Assembly: GCA_023023105.1 (NCBI GenBank)
Contig: CP083824.1
Coordinates: forward strand, 4,526,001 to 4,590,000
Direction of reading: 5' to 3'
From: Enterobacter ludwigii
Lineage (GTDB): Bacteria; Pseudomonadota; Gammaproteobacteria; Enterobacterales; Enterobacteriaceae
DNA: 64,000 nucleotides
Positions 48,265 to 61,229 of the stretch are shown here, piece by piece (the stretch's first letter is position 1; each line of letters begins with the position of its first letter). The notes under the pieces were generated by a model. It had not been told where the DNA came from and did not search any database. It saw only the letters and a list, made by a program, of their open reading frames with translations. A program made the translations under genes and the position numbers.

Positions 48265-48464
48265 GGGAGAACCTCAGTTAAGGCCGCGTCGCTCTTCCAG
48301 CCCTAACGCCAGACACCACGCGATGTTGATTGTAAGTTCTTTGGCGTAAAGTACACCAAAGGCGGCGAATCATACAGAATTTGACCAACGTATGCAAACT
48401 GATCCGCACGCCGCTTTTACTAAAGTGTATACTAACGCGCCACTTTTCAAGTCAGGAAGATTAG

Positions 48465-50660
<2,196 letters not shown>

Positions 50661-50779
50661 AGACGGATCGAAAAATTTAACGTTCCTCACACTTTTTATG
50701 AAAATTCTGTAACCGATTCCATTAACTATCTGTAAAAATGGTGATGTCAGAAGTTCGGTGTTCAGGCGAGGAGAAGACG

Positions 50780-51805
50780 TTGAAGTCCAGCAAAGAGGTT
50801 GCACCGGCGACCATGAAAGACGTTGCCCAGAAAGCACAGGTCTCTACGGCAACGGTATCCCGCGCATTAATGAATCCGGATAAAGTCTCCCAGGCGACCC
50901 GTAACCGGGTTGAGCAGGCTGCGCTGGAAGTGGGCTATTTTCCACAGGCGATGGGCCGTAACGTCAAGCGCAATGAGTCGCGCACCATCCTGGTGATAGT
51001 GCCGGACATCTGCGATCCCTTTTTCAGCGAGATTATCCGCGGTATTGAAGTGACAGCGGCTGAACAGGGTTATCTGGTACTGATTGGCGACTGTGCGCAC
51101 CAGAACCAGCAGGAAAAAACCTTTATCGACCTCATTATCACCAAGCAGATCGACGGTATGTTGCTGCTTGGCTCTCGCCTGCCGTTTGATGCCAGCATTG
51201 AAGAGCAGCGTAATTTACCGCCGATGGTCATGGCCAACGAGTTTGCGCCAGAGCTGGAGCTGCCGACGGTCCATATCGATAACCTCACCGCCGCATTCAA
51301 CGCCGTCAACTATCTCCAGGAACTGGGGCATAAACGTATTGGCTGCATTGCCGGACCGGAAGAGATGCCGCTGTGTCACTACCGCTTACAGGGCTACGTT
51401 CAGGCGCTGCGCCGTACCGGCGTCACTGTCAATCCGCACTATATTGCTCGTGGTGACTTCACCTTCGCTGCGGGTGGACAGGCGCTGGAAAAACTTCTTG
51501 ACCTGCCTGAGCCGCCCACCGCCGTATTCTGTCACAGCGATGTAATGGCGCTGGGCGCATTGTCGTATGCCAAACGTCGTGGCCTGCGCATACCGAAAGA
51601 TTTATCGATCATCGGATTCGATAATATTTCGCTTTCAGAATTTTGCGATCCGCCGCTCTCAACGGTCGCTCAGCCGCGCTATCAAATCGGCCGCGAAGCG
51701 ATGCTTCTTCTGCTGGATCAGCTTCACGGTCAAACAGTTAGCAGCGGCTCGCGGTTGCTGGACTGCGAACTGATTGTTCGCGGCACTACCCAGGCATTGA
51801 CTTAA
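50780..51805 (+). CDS. cytR: Cytidine-responsive repressor CytR
   Basis: A LacI-family regulator of nucleoside uptake and catabolism that works together with CRP. From the UUG at 50780 it is 341 residues, exactly the E. coli length. The LacI helix-turn-helix is ATMKDVAQKAQVSTATVSRAL (residues 11-31), written here only as a span. AGGCGAGGAG lies six bases before this UUG. An ATG 42 bases upstream gives an unconserved extension without a ribosome site. The rare UUG start should keep CytR levels low. Confidence 0.94.
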   Translation: MKSSKEVAPATMKDVAQKAQVSTATVSRALMNPDKVSQATRNRVEQAALEVGYFPQAMGRNVKRNESRTILVIVPDICDPFFSEIIRGIEVTAAEQGYLVLIGDCAHQNQQEKTFIDLIITKQIDGMLLLGSRLPFDASIEEQRNLPPMVMANEFAPELELPTVHIDNLTAAFNAVNYLQELGHKRIGCIAGPEEMPLCHYRLQGYVQALRRTGVTVNPHYIARGDFTFAAGGQALEKLLDLPEPPTAVFCHSDVMALGALSYAKRRGLRIPKDLSIIGFDNISLSEFCDPPLSTVAQPRYQIGREAMLLLLDQLHGQTVSSGSRLLDCELIVRGTTQALT

Positions 51806-51898
51806 AGTAAACGTCTTTCGGATACCCTTATCTGGTCAAAGCCCCGCCGCTTAAGTAACATGGCGGACTGACGAACGAATAAATACAGCGAAACGATA

Positions 51899-52900
51899 GT
51901 GGCACAACGAGATTATGTACGTCGCGGCCAGCCGGCACCTTCGCGACGCAAAAAGAGTAGCTCAAGGAAAAAGCAGAGTAACCTGCCTGCTGTCTCGCCA
52001 GCAATGGTCGCTATTGCTGCGGCTGTAGTCGTCGCCTTTATTGGTGGACTGTACTTTATTACGCACCATAAAAAAGAAGAGTCTGAGGCGCTTCAGGCCA
52101 GTAAAGTGGCCGGAAATGGTCTTCCTCCGAAGCCTGAAGAACGCTGGCGCTATATCAAAGAGCTGGAAAGCCGTCAGCCTGGCGTACGTGCGCCAACCGA
52201 GCCTTCCGCAGGTGGAGAAGTGCAGAATGCGAATCAACTGACGGATGAACAGCGTCAGTTGTTGGCACAAATGCAGGCTGATATGCGCCAGCAACCCACG
52301 CAGCTGAATGAAGTCCCGTGGAATGAACAGACTCCGGCACAGCGTCAGCAAACGTTACAGCGACGTCAGGCGCAACAGCAAATTCAGCAACAGCAACAGC
52401 AGCAACAACAGTGGGCGCAAACCCAGCCGGTGCAGCAGCCGAAAGCACAGCCGCGGGTAACGGAACAGCCTTACCAGCAGCAGACGCGTACGGTGCAGTC
52501 CCAGCCGGTTCAGCAACAGCCGAAGACTCAGCCGCAGAAGCAAACGGCTCAGCCATATCAGGATCTCTTGCAGACGCCAGCGCATACCACCGCTCAGCAG
52601 CCGAAAACGCAGCAGGCCGCGCCTATCACTAAAGAGACCGAGGCACCGAAGCAGACGGCAGAGAAAAAAGACGAGCGCCGCTGGATGGTTCAGTGCGGTT
52701 CGTTTAAAGGTGCCGAGCAGGCGGAAACGGTGCGCGCGCAGCTGGCCTTTGAAGGGTTTGATTCACGTATTACCACCAACAATGGCTGGAATCGCGTGGT
52801 GATTGGCCCAGTGAAAGGCAAAGAAAATGCTGATGGCACCATTTCACGTTTGAAAGTCGCCGGTCACACAAACTGTATTCGACTCGCATCCGGGGGTTGA
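51899..52900 (+). CDS. ftsN: Cell division protein FtsN
   Basis: A late divisome protein that triggers septal peptidoglycan synthesis. It has 333 residues with a GTG start. A short cytoplasmic tail (1-32) is followed by one membrane helix (about 33-55, VAIAAAVVVAFIGGLYFIT). The essential periplasmic region with KPEERWRYIKELE is near 80. A long glutamine-rich linker (110-240) includes a run of nine Gln (52385-52411). The SPOR domain (about 255-333) starts at RRWMVQCGSF with its paired cysteines. The linker makes it 14 residues longer than the E. coli protein. Confidence 0.97.
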   Translation: MAQRDYVRRGQPAPSRRKKSSSRKKQSNLPAVSPAMVAIAAAVVVAFIGGLYFITHHKKEESEALQASKVAGNGLPPKPEERWRYIKELESRQPGVRAPTEPSAGGEVQNANQLTDEQRQLLAQMQADMRQQPTQLNEVPWNEQTPAQRQQTLQRRQAQQQIQQQQQQQQQWAQTQPVQQPKAQPRVTEQPYQQQTRTVQSQPVQQQPKTQPQKQTAQPYQDLLQTPAHTTAQQPKTQQAAPITKETEAPKQTAEKKDERRWMVQCGSFKGAEQAETVRAQLAFEGFDSRITTNNGWNRVVIGPVKGKENADGTISRLKVAGHTNCIRLASGG

Positions 52901-52923
52901 AACCCCCAATTTCCCCCCCATCT
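52896..52923 (+). promoter_or_regulatory. Sigma-32 heat-shock promoter of hslVU
   Basis: GTTGAAA (52896-52902), a 13-base spacer and CCCCATCT (52916-52923) fit the sigma-32 consensus CTTGAAA-N13/14-CCCCATNT. The -35 overlaps the ftsN stop codon TGA. hslVU is a known heat-shock operon. Confidence 0.85.
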
Positions 52924-52935
52924 ATCATTCTATTC

Positions 52936-52959
52936 AGCCCTGAGCACAGGCTCAGGGCT
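52936..52959 (+). promoter_or_regulatory. hslVU 5' leader stem-loop
   Basis: A perfect 10-base stem AGCCCTGAGC / GCTCAGGGCT with loop ACAG lies just after the predicted start site. The T-rich tail (TCTGTTTC) is weak, so it may be a partial terminator for ftsN. As the 5' end of hslVU mRNA it may also protect the transcript; I recall such a stabilising stem-loop in E. coli. Confidence 0.7.
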
Positions 52960-52994
52960 TCTGTTTCCCGATTCTGTAACCAGGGGGTCTGCTC

Positions 52995-53525
52995 GTGACA
53001 ACAATAGTAAGTGTACGCCGTAACGGCCATGTGGTAATCGCCGGTGATGGCCAGGCCACGCTGGGTAATACCGTCATGAAAGGCAACGTGAAGAAAGTAC
53101 GTCGTCTCTATAACGACAAAGTGATCGCCGGTTTTGCTGGCGGCACCGCTGATGCCTTCACGCTGTTTGAACTTTTTGAACGCAAACTGGAAATGCACCA
53201 GGGTCATCTGGTGAAAGCCGCTGTTGAGCTGGCGAAAGACTGGCGTACCGACCGCATGCTGCGCAAGCTCGAAGCGCTGCTGGCCGTAGCCGACGAAACC
53301 GCGTCGCTGATTATCACCGGTAACGGTGACGTCATTCAGCCGGAAAACGACCTGATTGCCATCGGCTCTGGCGGCCCTTATGCCCAGGCTGCAGCCCGCG
53401 CGCTGTTGGAAAATACCGACATGAACGCGCGAGATATCGCGGTGAAGGCGTTGGATATTGCAGGTGATATCTGCATTTATACCAACCACAACCACACCAT
53501 CGAAGAATTACCGTCTAAAGCGTAA
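52995..53525 (+). CDS. hslV: ATP-dependent protease subunit HslV (ClpQ)
   Basis: The proteasome-like peptidase of the HslUV complex. It has 176 residues with a GTG start ([14 protein letters not shown]). After removal of the initiator, Thr acts as N-terminal nucleophile; [15 protein letters not shown] and [14 protein letters not shown] are typical. It is followed nine bases later by hslU and expressed from the sigma-32 promoter at 52896. Confidence 0.98.
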   Translation: MTTIVSVRRNGHVVIAGDGQATLGNTVMKGNVKKVRRLYNDKVIAGFAGGTADAFTLFELFERKLEMHQGHLVKAAVELAKDWRTDRMLRKLEALLAVADETASLIITGNGDVIQPENDLIAIGSGGPYAQAAARALLENTDMNARDIAVKALDIAGDICIYTNHNHTIEELPSKA

Positions 53526-53534
53526 GGATCTCCC

Positions 53535-54869
53535 ATGTCTGAAATGACCCCACGCGAAATTGTTAGCGAACTGAACAAACATATTATCGGCCAGGATAAC
53601 GCCAAGCGCTCCGTGGCGATCGCCCTGCGTAACCGCTGGCGTCGTATGCAGCTTGACGAAGAGCTGCGCCATGAAGTGACGCCGAAAAACATTCTGATGA
53701 TCGGCCCAACCGGCGTCGGTAAAACCGAGATCGCCCGTCGTCTGGCGAAGCTGGCTAACGCACCGTTCATCAAAGTTGAAGCCACCAAGTTCACCGAAGT
53801 AGGTTATGTCGGTAAAGAAGTGGATTCTATCATCCGCGATCTGACCGATTCTGCTATCAAAATGGTGCGCGTTCAGGCGATTGAGAAAAACCGCTACCGC
53901 GCGGAAGAGATGGCCGAAGAGCGCATTCTCGACGTGCTGATCCCACCGGCAAAAAACAACTGGGGCCAGGCTGAACAACAGTCTGAACCTTCAGCCGCAC
54001 GTCAGGCGTTCCGCAAAAAACTGCGTGAAGGCCAGCTGGATGATAAAGAGATTGAGATCGATCTCGCGGCCGCACCGATGGGCGTGGAAATCATGGCACC
54101 TCCAGGTATGGAGGAGATGACCAGCCAGCTGCAGTCCATGTTCCAGAACCTGGGCGGCCAGAAGCAGAAAGCGCGTAAGCTGAAAATCAAGGACGCGATG
54201 AAGCTGCTTATCGAAGAAGAAGCGGCAAAACTGGTGAACCCGGAAGAGCTGAAACAGGATGCTATCGAAGCGGTTGAGCAGCACGGTATCGTGTTTATCG
54301 ACGAAATCGATAAAATCTGTAAACGTGGCGGCAACAGCTCCGGCCCGGATGTGTCCCGTGAAGGCGTTCAGCGCGACCTGCTGCCGCTGGTTGAAGGCTG
54401 CACCGTTTCCACTAAGCACGGCATGGTAAAAACAGACCACATTCTGTTTATCGCCTCCGGTGCATTCCAGGTTGCCAGCCCGTCTGACCTGATCCCGGAA
54501 TTGCAGGGTCGTCTGCCAATCCGCGTTGAGTTGCAGGCGCTGACCACTGAAGATTTCGAACGTATCCTGACCGAGCCAAATGCCTCTGCTACCGTACAGT
54601 ACAAAGCGCTGATGGCGACCGAAGGTGTGAACCTCGAGTTCACCCAGGACGGTATCAAACGTATCGCCCAGGCCGCATGGCAGGTGAACGAAACCACCGA
54701 GAACATCGGTGCGCGTCGTCTCCATACTGTGCTGGAACGCCTGGTGGAAGATATCTCTTATGATGCGAGCGACCTTAACGGTCAAACCATTACCATTGAC
54801 GCAGAATATGTGAGTAAACATCTGGATGCGTTAGTGGCAGATGAAGATCTGAGCCGTTTTATCCTATAA
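53535..54869 (+). CDS. hslU: HslU (ClpY) unfoldase ATPase
   Basis: The AAA+ unfoldase partner of HslV. It has 444 residues. Walker [10 protein letters not shown] is near residue 57, the pore loop [11 protein letters not shown] near 88, an intermediate domain spans about 110-240, and Walker [10 protein letters not shown] is near 252. The C-terminus EDLSRFIL inserts into HslV to activate it. It is cotranscribed with hslV. Confidence 0.98.
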   Translation: MSEMTPREIVSELNKHIIGQDNAKRSVAIALRNRWRRMQLDEELRHEVTPKNILMIGPTGVGKTEIARRLAKLANAPFIKVEATKFTEVGYVGKEVDSIIRDLTDSAIKMVRVQAIEKNRYRAEEMAEERILDVLIPPAKNNWGQAEQQSEPSAARQAFRKKLREGQLDDKEIEIDLAAAPMGVEIMAPPGMEEMTSQLQSMFQNLGGQKQKARKLKIKDAMKLLIEEEAAKLVNPEELKQDAIEAVEQHGIVFIDEIDKICKRGGNSSGPDVSREGVQRDLLPLVEGCTVSTKHGMVKTDHILFIASGAFQVASPSDLIPELQGRLPIRVELQALTTEDFERILTEPNASATVQYKALMATEGVNLEFTQDGIKRIAQAAWQVNETTENIGARRLHTVLERLVEDISYDASDLNGQTITIDAEYVSKHLDALVADEDLSRFIL

Positions 54870-54897
54870 TCGCGGTTACTGGATTCTCATCACGTTT

Positions 54898-54922
54898 AAT
54901 GGGGGCTAATGCCCCCATTTTT
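54898..54922 (+). terminator. hslVU terminator
   Basis: Hairpin ATGGGGGC, loop TAAT, GCCCCCAT followed by five T, between hslU and menA. Confidence 0.88.
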
Positions 54923-54937
54923 ATTGGCTAAATAACT

Positions 54938-55858
54938 ATGACTGATATCAGCCGTACTCAGGCGTGGCTCGAAAGTCTGCGCCCTAAAACACTTCCTCTG
55001 GCCTTTGCTGCGATTGTCGTCGGTACGGCTCTTGCCTGGTGGCAAGGTTATTTTGACCCGCTGGTCGCCGCGCTGGCATTGATTACCGCCGGCCTGCTGC
55101 AAATCCTCTCCAATCTCGCCAACGATTACGGTGACGCAGTAAAAGGCAGCGATAAACCTGACCGTATCGGGCCACTGCGCGGGATGCAGAAAGGGGTGAT
55201 TACTCAGGCGCAGATGAAACGCGCATTGATTATCACCGTGGTGCTGATTTGTTTATCGGGTCTGGCACTGGTTACGGTGGCGTCTAAAACCACCAGCGAT
55301 TTTATTGGCTTCCTGGTGTTAGGTTTATTGGCCATTGTCGCGGCCATCACCTACACCGTCGGCACGCGTCCTTATGGTTATATTGGTCTGGGTGATATTT
55401 CCGTGCTGGTGTTCTTCGGCTGGCTGAGCGTGATGGGAAGCTGGTACTTACAGGCGCATACCCTTATCCCTGCTCTGTTCCTGCCTGCAACCGCCTGCGG
55501 ACTGCTGGCAACGGCGGTGCTCAATATCAACAACCTGCGCGATATCGACAGCGATCGTGAGAACGGTAAGAACACGCTGGCGGTACGTCTGGGTCCGGTT
55601 AACGCGCGCCGCTACCACGCCTGCCTGCTGATAGGCGCGCTGCTCTGTCTGGCACTGTTTAACCTGATCTCGCTGCACAGCGTATGGGGCTGGCTGTTTG
55701 TACTTGCCGCACCGCTGCTGATTAAGCAGGCGCGATTTGTCATGCGCGAACTGAGCCCTGCAGCCATGCCACCAATGCTGGAACGCACGGTAAAAGGCGC
55801 GCTTCTGACTAACCTGTTGTTCGTCATCGGGATTGTCTTAAGTCAGACGCTTCGTTAG
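54938..55858 (+). CDS. menA: DHNA octaprenyltransferase MenA
   Basis: A UbiA-family integral membrane enzyme that attaches the prenyl tail to 1,4-dihydroxy-2-naphthoate in menaquinone synthesis. It has 306 residues with about nine membrane helices. The two aspartate-rich motifs are visible: NDYGDAVKGSDKPDR near 65 and NNLRDIDSDRENGKNT near 190. It starts 16 bases after the hslU terminator, so it probably has its own promoter or receives read-through. Confidence 0.97.
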   Translation: MTDISRTQAWLESLRPKTLPLAFAAIVVGTALAWWQGYFDPLVAALALITAGLLQILSNLANDYGDAVKGSDKPDRIGPLRGMQKGVITQAQMKRALIITVVLICLSGLALVTVASKTTSDFIGFLVLGLLAIVAAITYTVGTRPYGYIGLGDISVLVFFGWLSVMGSWYLQAHTLIPALFLPATACGLLATAVLNINNLRDIDSDRENGKNTLAVRLGPVNARRYHACLLIGALLCLALFNLISLHSVWGWLFVLAAPLLIKQARFVMRELSPAAMPPMLERTVKGALLTNLLFVIGIVLSQTLR

Positions 55859-55950
55859 CTGACAAATATCAATTAACAATTGATGATTTTGCCAACAACG
55901 CATTTCGCACGATATACTGAACACATTCGCAGCAACTGAGCGTTAAACCT

Positions 55951-56436
55951 ATGAAATACGATACCTCCGAGCTTTGTGACATCTATCAGGAAGATGTCAA
56001 CGTCGTTGAACCGCTGTTCTCCAACTTTGGTGGGCGGTCGTCGTTTGGCGGACAAATCGTCACGGTGAAATGTTTCGAGGACAACGGGTTGCTGTACGAT
56101 CTGCTCGAGCAGAACGGTCGCGGCCGCGTTCTTGTGGTCGACGGCGGCGGTTCCGTGCGCCGCGCATTAATTGATGCTGAACTGGCCGGCATTGCCGTTC
56201 AGAATGAGTGGGAAGGCCTTGTGGTTTACGGTTCCGTGCGCCAGGTGGACGATCTGGAAGAGCTGGATATCGGGATTCAGGCCATCGCGGCCATACCGGT
56301 AGGGGCGGCGGGTGACGGCATCGGCGAAAGCGACGTGCGCGTCAATTTCGGCGGCGTGACCTTCTTCTCCGGTGACCATCTGTACGCCGATAACACCGGC
56401 ATAATCCTTTCCGAAGATCCGCTGGATATCGAGTAA
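55951..56436 (+). CDS. rraA: Regulator of RNase E activity A
   Basis: A trimeric protein that inhibits RNase E and remodels degradosome composition. It has 161 residues ([20 protein letters not shown]), equal to E. coli Rra[15 protein letters not shown] and the GGVTFFSGD motif are conserved. It lies 92 bases after menA and is followed by a terminator. Confidence 0.98.
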   Translation: MKYDTSELCDIYQEDVNVVEPLFSNFGGRSSFGGQIVTVKCFEDNGLLYDLLEQNGRGRVLVVDGGGSVRRALIDAELAGIAVQNEWEGLVVYGSVRQVDDLEELDIGIQAIAAIPVGAAGDGIGESDVRVNFGGVTFFSGDHLYADNTGIILSEDPLDIE

Positions 56437-56458
56437 TTAAACCGTAAGCGTGGGCCAT

Positions 56459-56493
56459 AAAAAAACCGCCAACAGCAATGTGGCGGTTTTTTT
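56459..56493 (+). terminator. rraA terminator
   Basis: Hairpin AAACCGCCA / TGGCGGTTT followed by seven T, about 25 bases after rraA. Confidence 0.9.
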
Positions 56494-56570
56494 GTCCCTC
56501 GGGATTCGCGGTCCGTTGGGAAGTCTTACAGACTAACACCAAGGAACTTCATCATACTCTTGTCTAAACC

Positions 56571-56598
56571 TTGGGCAACCCCTCAGAACCTTTATAAA
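56571..56598 (+). promoter_or_regulatory. Candidate promoter in the rraA-zapB gap
   Basis: TTGGGC (56571-56576), 16 bases, TATAAA (56593-56598). It would drive a transcript of about 330 bases ending at the terminator at 56911. The match is fair, not proof. Confidence 0.4.
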
Positions 56599-56797
56599 AT
56601 CCTATTTGTCTATGAAAACCTTAACGCCACGGTTGATGACCTTTATGATACAGCGTCCCTTTCCGCCATCTCGCACATGGGCATCGGTCCAGGGAAAGGT
56701 GTATTCACTACCGTAAAGCAGGCTAACACCAGGGCTTGTGTCCACCGACTTATCACCGGTGGTGAACGGTGGAGCGGTTAGCTGCAGGGACCGCATA

Positions 56798-56905
56798 ATG
56801 AAACGCTATTTATGTATCGCGTTCATTGTCGCCAGCGTACTCGTTGTAAAGAGTGATGAACCGAATGTGTTCGTTGCTTTTGCTATGACAGCGCAGGACA
56901 AGTAG
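56798..56905 (+). CDS. Possible 35-residue small membrane protein
   Basis: I do not recognise this gene. The frame starts MKRYLCIAFIVASVL and ends FAMTAQDK, with one hydrophobic segment (residues 4-18) and a short polar tail. A Shine-Dalgarno-like AGGGA (56786-56790) is seven bases upstream. An intrinsic terminator begins five bases after the stop codon. A possible promoter lies about 200 bases upstream. The layout resembles small stress peptides or type I toxins, but there is no sequence match I can name. It lies in a 573-base gap where E. coli has rraA directly followed by zapB. Confidence 0.45.
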   Translation: MKRYLCIAFIVASVLVVKSDEPNVFVAFAMTAQDK

Positions 56906-56910
56906 CGTTA

Positions 56911-56935
56911 AGGCCGCCTCTGGCGGCCTTTTTTA
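56911..56935 (+). terminator. Terminator after the small ORF
   Basis: AGGCCGCC, loop TCT, GGCGGCCT followed by six T. It cannot belong to rraA (which has its own) and suggests a separate plus-strand transcript. Confidence 0.8.
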
Positions 56936-56945
56936 TAACTGGCAT

Positions 56946-56982
56946 AAAAAAAGCCGGGTAGCGGCATCGCCATACCCGGCTT
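56946..56982 (-). terminator. zapB terminator
   Basis: On the minus strand AAGCCGGGTA / TACCCGGCTT (10-base stem) followed by seven T, just after zapB. Confidence 0.88.
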
Positions 56983-57009
56983 GTTCGAATCTGCAGTTCC
57001 CGTAAGAAA

Positions 57010-57282
<273 letters not shown>

Positions 57283-57440
57283 TTAACGTAAACGCGCACG
57301 ACATATACCGTCGATTGTATGGAGCACAGCGCTCTGTGTCCAGCGACACACCGCGCAGATCGCGGTTTGCAACACTTTTAGGTCTGGTCCTGGTGCGTTC
57401 GCGTCATATCACCCTAAATTGTTAACTCATTCGTTAATGA

Positions 57441-57456
57441 AATGATTCAGCTCACA
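57441..57456. promoter_or_regulatory. Probable CRP site upstream of glpF
   Basis: AATGA-TTCAGC-TCACA matches the CRP consensus TGTGA-N6-TCACA fully in the right half and in three of five positions on the left. E. coli glpFKX is CRP-activated. It lies in the 398-base zapB-glpF gap (57250-57647), which otherwise holds the glpF promoter region. Confidence 0.6.
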
Positions 57457-57547
57457 TTCCGCCACTGATGCAAAAATGTGCTTTATGGCGCGAAAACGCT
57501 CATTTTATGACGAAGACCACACATTTTGATTTCGATATTTCTCGTTT

Positions 57548-57567
57548 TTGCTCGTTAACGATAAATT
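57548..57567. promoter_or_regulatory. Probable GlpR operator of glpF
   Basis: TTGCTCGTTAACGATAAATT resembles the GlpR consensus ATGTTCGWTAWCGAACAT, with the central TCGTTAACGA best conserved. A second weaker copy (GATTTCGATATTTCTC) lies just upstream. GlpR represses glpFKX without glycerol 3-phosphate. Confidence 0.55.
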
Positions 57568-57647
57568 AACACTATGTCTACAGGGCATCGTGGCTGTCAC
57601 GGGCGGCCATGCTAACAATAAACATCAATTTCTTCAGGATTCCGATT

Positions 57648-58493
57648 ATGAGTCAGACATCAACCTTAAAAGGCCAGTGCATTGCCGAGTTCCTTGGTAC
57701 CGGGTTGTTGATATTCTTCGGAGTGGGCTGTGTCGCTGCACTGAAAGTGGCGGGTGCCAGTTTTGGTCAGTGGGAAATCAGTATTATCTGGGGTCTGGGC
57801 GTGGCGATGGCCATCTACCTGACTGCAGGTGTTTCTGGTGCACATCTTAACCCGGCGGTGACTATCGCACTGTGGCTGTTCGCGTGCTTCGAAGGACGCA
57901 AAGTTGTTCCTTTCATTCTTTCTCAGTTTGCCGGCGCGTTTTGCGCAGCGGCGTTAGTTTACGGGCTTTATTACAATCTTTTCATCGACTTCGAACAGAC
58001 GCATCATATGGTGCGCGGCAGTGTCGAAAGTCTGGACCTGGCAGGCATCTTCTCAACCTACCCTAACCCGCATATCAATTTTGTGCAGGCGTTCGCAGTT
58101 GAAATGGTGATTACCGCTATCCTGATGGGCGTTATCCTGGCGCTGACTGACGACGGAAACGGCATTCCGCGCGGCCCGCTGGCACCCCTGCTGATTGGCC
58201 TGCTGATTGCGGTGATTGGCGCATCAATGGGCCCGCTGACTGGGTTTGCGATGAACCCGGCACGTGATATCGGACCAAAAGCGTTCGCCTTTATCGCAGG
58301 CTGGGGCGACGTCGCCTTCACCGGTGGCAAAGACATTCCTTACTTCCTGGTTCCGCTGTTTGCGCCGGTTGTCGGGGCTGCGCTGGGTGCATTTAGCTAC
58401 CGCAAATTAATTGGTCGCCACTTACCGTGCGACACCTGTGTGGAAGAGGAGAAGGAAACGACTTCTACCGCACAACAAAAAGCTTCGCTGTAA
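57648..58493 (+). CDS. glpF: Glycerol facilitator GlpF
   Basis: An aquaglyceroporin of the inner membrane. From ATG 57648 it has 281 residues (MSQTSTLKGQCIAEFLG), the E. coli length. The two pore motifs are visible: HLNPAVT near residue 66 and MNPARD near 202. Six membrane helices plus two half-helices are expected. An in-frame start 13 codons upstream is not conserved. It leads glpFKX and is followed by glpK 21 bases later. Confidence 0.97.
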   Translation: MSQTSTLKGQCIAEFLGTGLLIFFGVGCVAALKVAGASFGQWEISIIWGLGVAMAIYLTAGVSGAHLNPAVTIALWLFACFEGRKVVPFILSQFAGAFCAAALVYGLYYNLFIDFEQTHHMVRGSVESLDLAGIFSTYPNPHINFVQAFAVEMVITAILMGVILALTDDGNGIPRGPLAPLLIGLLIAVIGASMGPLTGFAMNPARDIGPKAFAFIAGWGDVAFTGGKDIPYFLVPLFAPVVGAALGAFSYRKLIGRHLPCDTCVEEEKETTSTAQQKASL

Positions 58494-60023
<1,530 letters not shown>

Positions 60024-60038
60024 TTCCCCTCACCCTAA

Positions 60039-60061
60039 CCCTCTCCCCACAGGGGAGAGGG
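60039..60061. repeat. Small palindromic repeat between glpK and glpX
   Basis: Perfect 10-base stem CCCTCTCCCC / GGGGAGAGGG, loop ACA, preceded by CCCTCACCCTAA. It is the best copy of the repeat family also at 22414 and 43782. There is no T-run, so it is not a normal terminator. Confidence 0.8.
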
Positions 60062-60122
60062 AACTCGTCTCCCCACTCTGTGATAAACTTCGTGCAATTC
60101 TTTTTGATTGCACGAGTACCTC

Positions 60123-61133
60123 ATGAAACGTGAACTTGCTATCGAGTTTTCCCGCGTCACCGAAGCGGCCGCCCTCGCAGGCTATAAATGGCTGGGTCGT
60201 GGCGACAAAAATACCGCAGACGGTGCGGCTGTCCATGCCATGCGCATCGTCCTTAACCAGGTCAACATCGACGGCACCATCGTGATCGGCGAAGGCGAGA
60301 TCGACGAAGCGCCAATGCTCTACATTGGTGAGAAAGTCGGCACCGGCAAAGGCGATGCGGTGGATATCGCCGTCGATCCGATCGAAGGCACACGCATGAC
60401 GGCAATGGGTCAGGCCAATGCCCTGGCGGTGCTGGCAGTGGGCGATAAAGGCTGCTTCCTCAACGCGCCAGATATGTACATGGAAAAACTGATTGTCGGC
60501 CCGGGTGCCAAAGGCGCAATCGACCTCAGCCTGCCGCTGGAAGAGAACCTGCATAATATCGCCAAAGCATTGGGTAAACCGCTCAGCGAGCTGACCGTCA
60601 CCATTCTGGCGAAACCGCGCCACGATGCCACGATTGCGCAGATGCAAAAACTCGGTGTGCGCGTGTTTGCCATTCCGGATGGTGACGTTGCGGCCTCGAT
60701 TCTGACCTGTATGCCGGACAGCGAAGTCGATGTGCTTTATGGCATCGGTGGCGCGCCGGAAGGAGTCGTATCAGCAGCAGTGATCCGCGCCCTGGACGGC
60801 GACATGCAGGCGCGCCTGCTGCCACGTCATGATGTCAAAGGCGACAGCGAAGAGAACCGTCGGATTGGCGAAGAGGAGCTGGCACGCTGCGAAGCAATGG
60901 GCATCGAAGCTCATAAAGTTCTCGCTCTGGACGAAATGGCCCGCAGCGATAATGTTATCTTCTCGGCGACCGGCATCACGAAAGGCGATCTGCTGGACGG
61001 CATTACCCGCAAGGGCAACATGGCAACCACTGAAACGCTGCTGATCCGCGGTAAATCACGCACCATTCGTCGCATTCAGTCTATCCACTATCTCGACCGT
61101 AAAGACCCGGACGTACAGACGCACATTCTGTAA
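60123..61133 (+). CDS. glpX: Class II fructose-1,6-bisphosphatase GlpX
   Basis: A gluconeogenic phosphatase of 336 residues (MKRELAIEFSRVTEA), the E. coli length. The lithium-sensitive phosphatase motifs GEGEIDEAPML near 57 and DPIEGTRMTAMG near 85 hold the metal ligands. Five codons of upstream frame to 60108 were excluded because the known protein starts at MKRELA. It is the third gene of glpFKX, separated from glpK by the palindromic repeat. Confidence 0.97.
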   Translation: MKRELAIEFSRVTEAAALAGYKWLGRGDKNTADGAAVHAMRIVLNQVNIDGTIVIGEGEIDEAPMLYIGEKVGTGKGDAVDIAVDPIEGTRMTAMGQANALAVLAVGDKGCFLNAPDMYMEKLIVGPGAKGAIDLSLPLEENLHNIAKALGKPLSELTVTILAKPRHDATIAQMQKLGVRVFAIPDGDVAASILTCMPDSEVDVLYGIGGAPEGVVSAAVIRALDGDMQARLLPRHDVKGDSEENRRIGEEELARCEAMGIEAHKVLALDEMARSDNVIFSATGITKGDLLDGITRKGNMATTETLLIRGKSRTIRRIQSIHYLDRKDPDVQTHIL

Positions 61134-61229
61134 AACCGTTTGATCGATAGAGCTTTCCGGCCCAAATGGGCTGGAAATCTTCACGACAAGACAGGAAGAT
61201 AGACCAGAGAAACAGCACAGGAGAAGATC

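Noticed and set aside
56560..56781. 73-codon plus-strand frame starting at a TTG
   Set aside because: Non-ATG start without a clear Shine-Dalgarno, and it overlaps the candidate promoter. No domain recognised.
56602..56796. 64-codon minus-strand frame (MRSLQLTAPPFTTGDK) opposite the small-gene region
   Set aside because: No ribosome site, a stop codon just upstream of the ATG, and no recognisable family. It could still be an antisense gene, but the plus strand has better signals (ribosome site, terminator).
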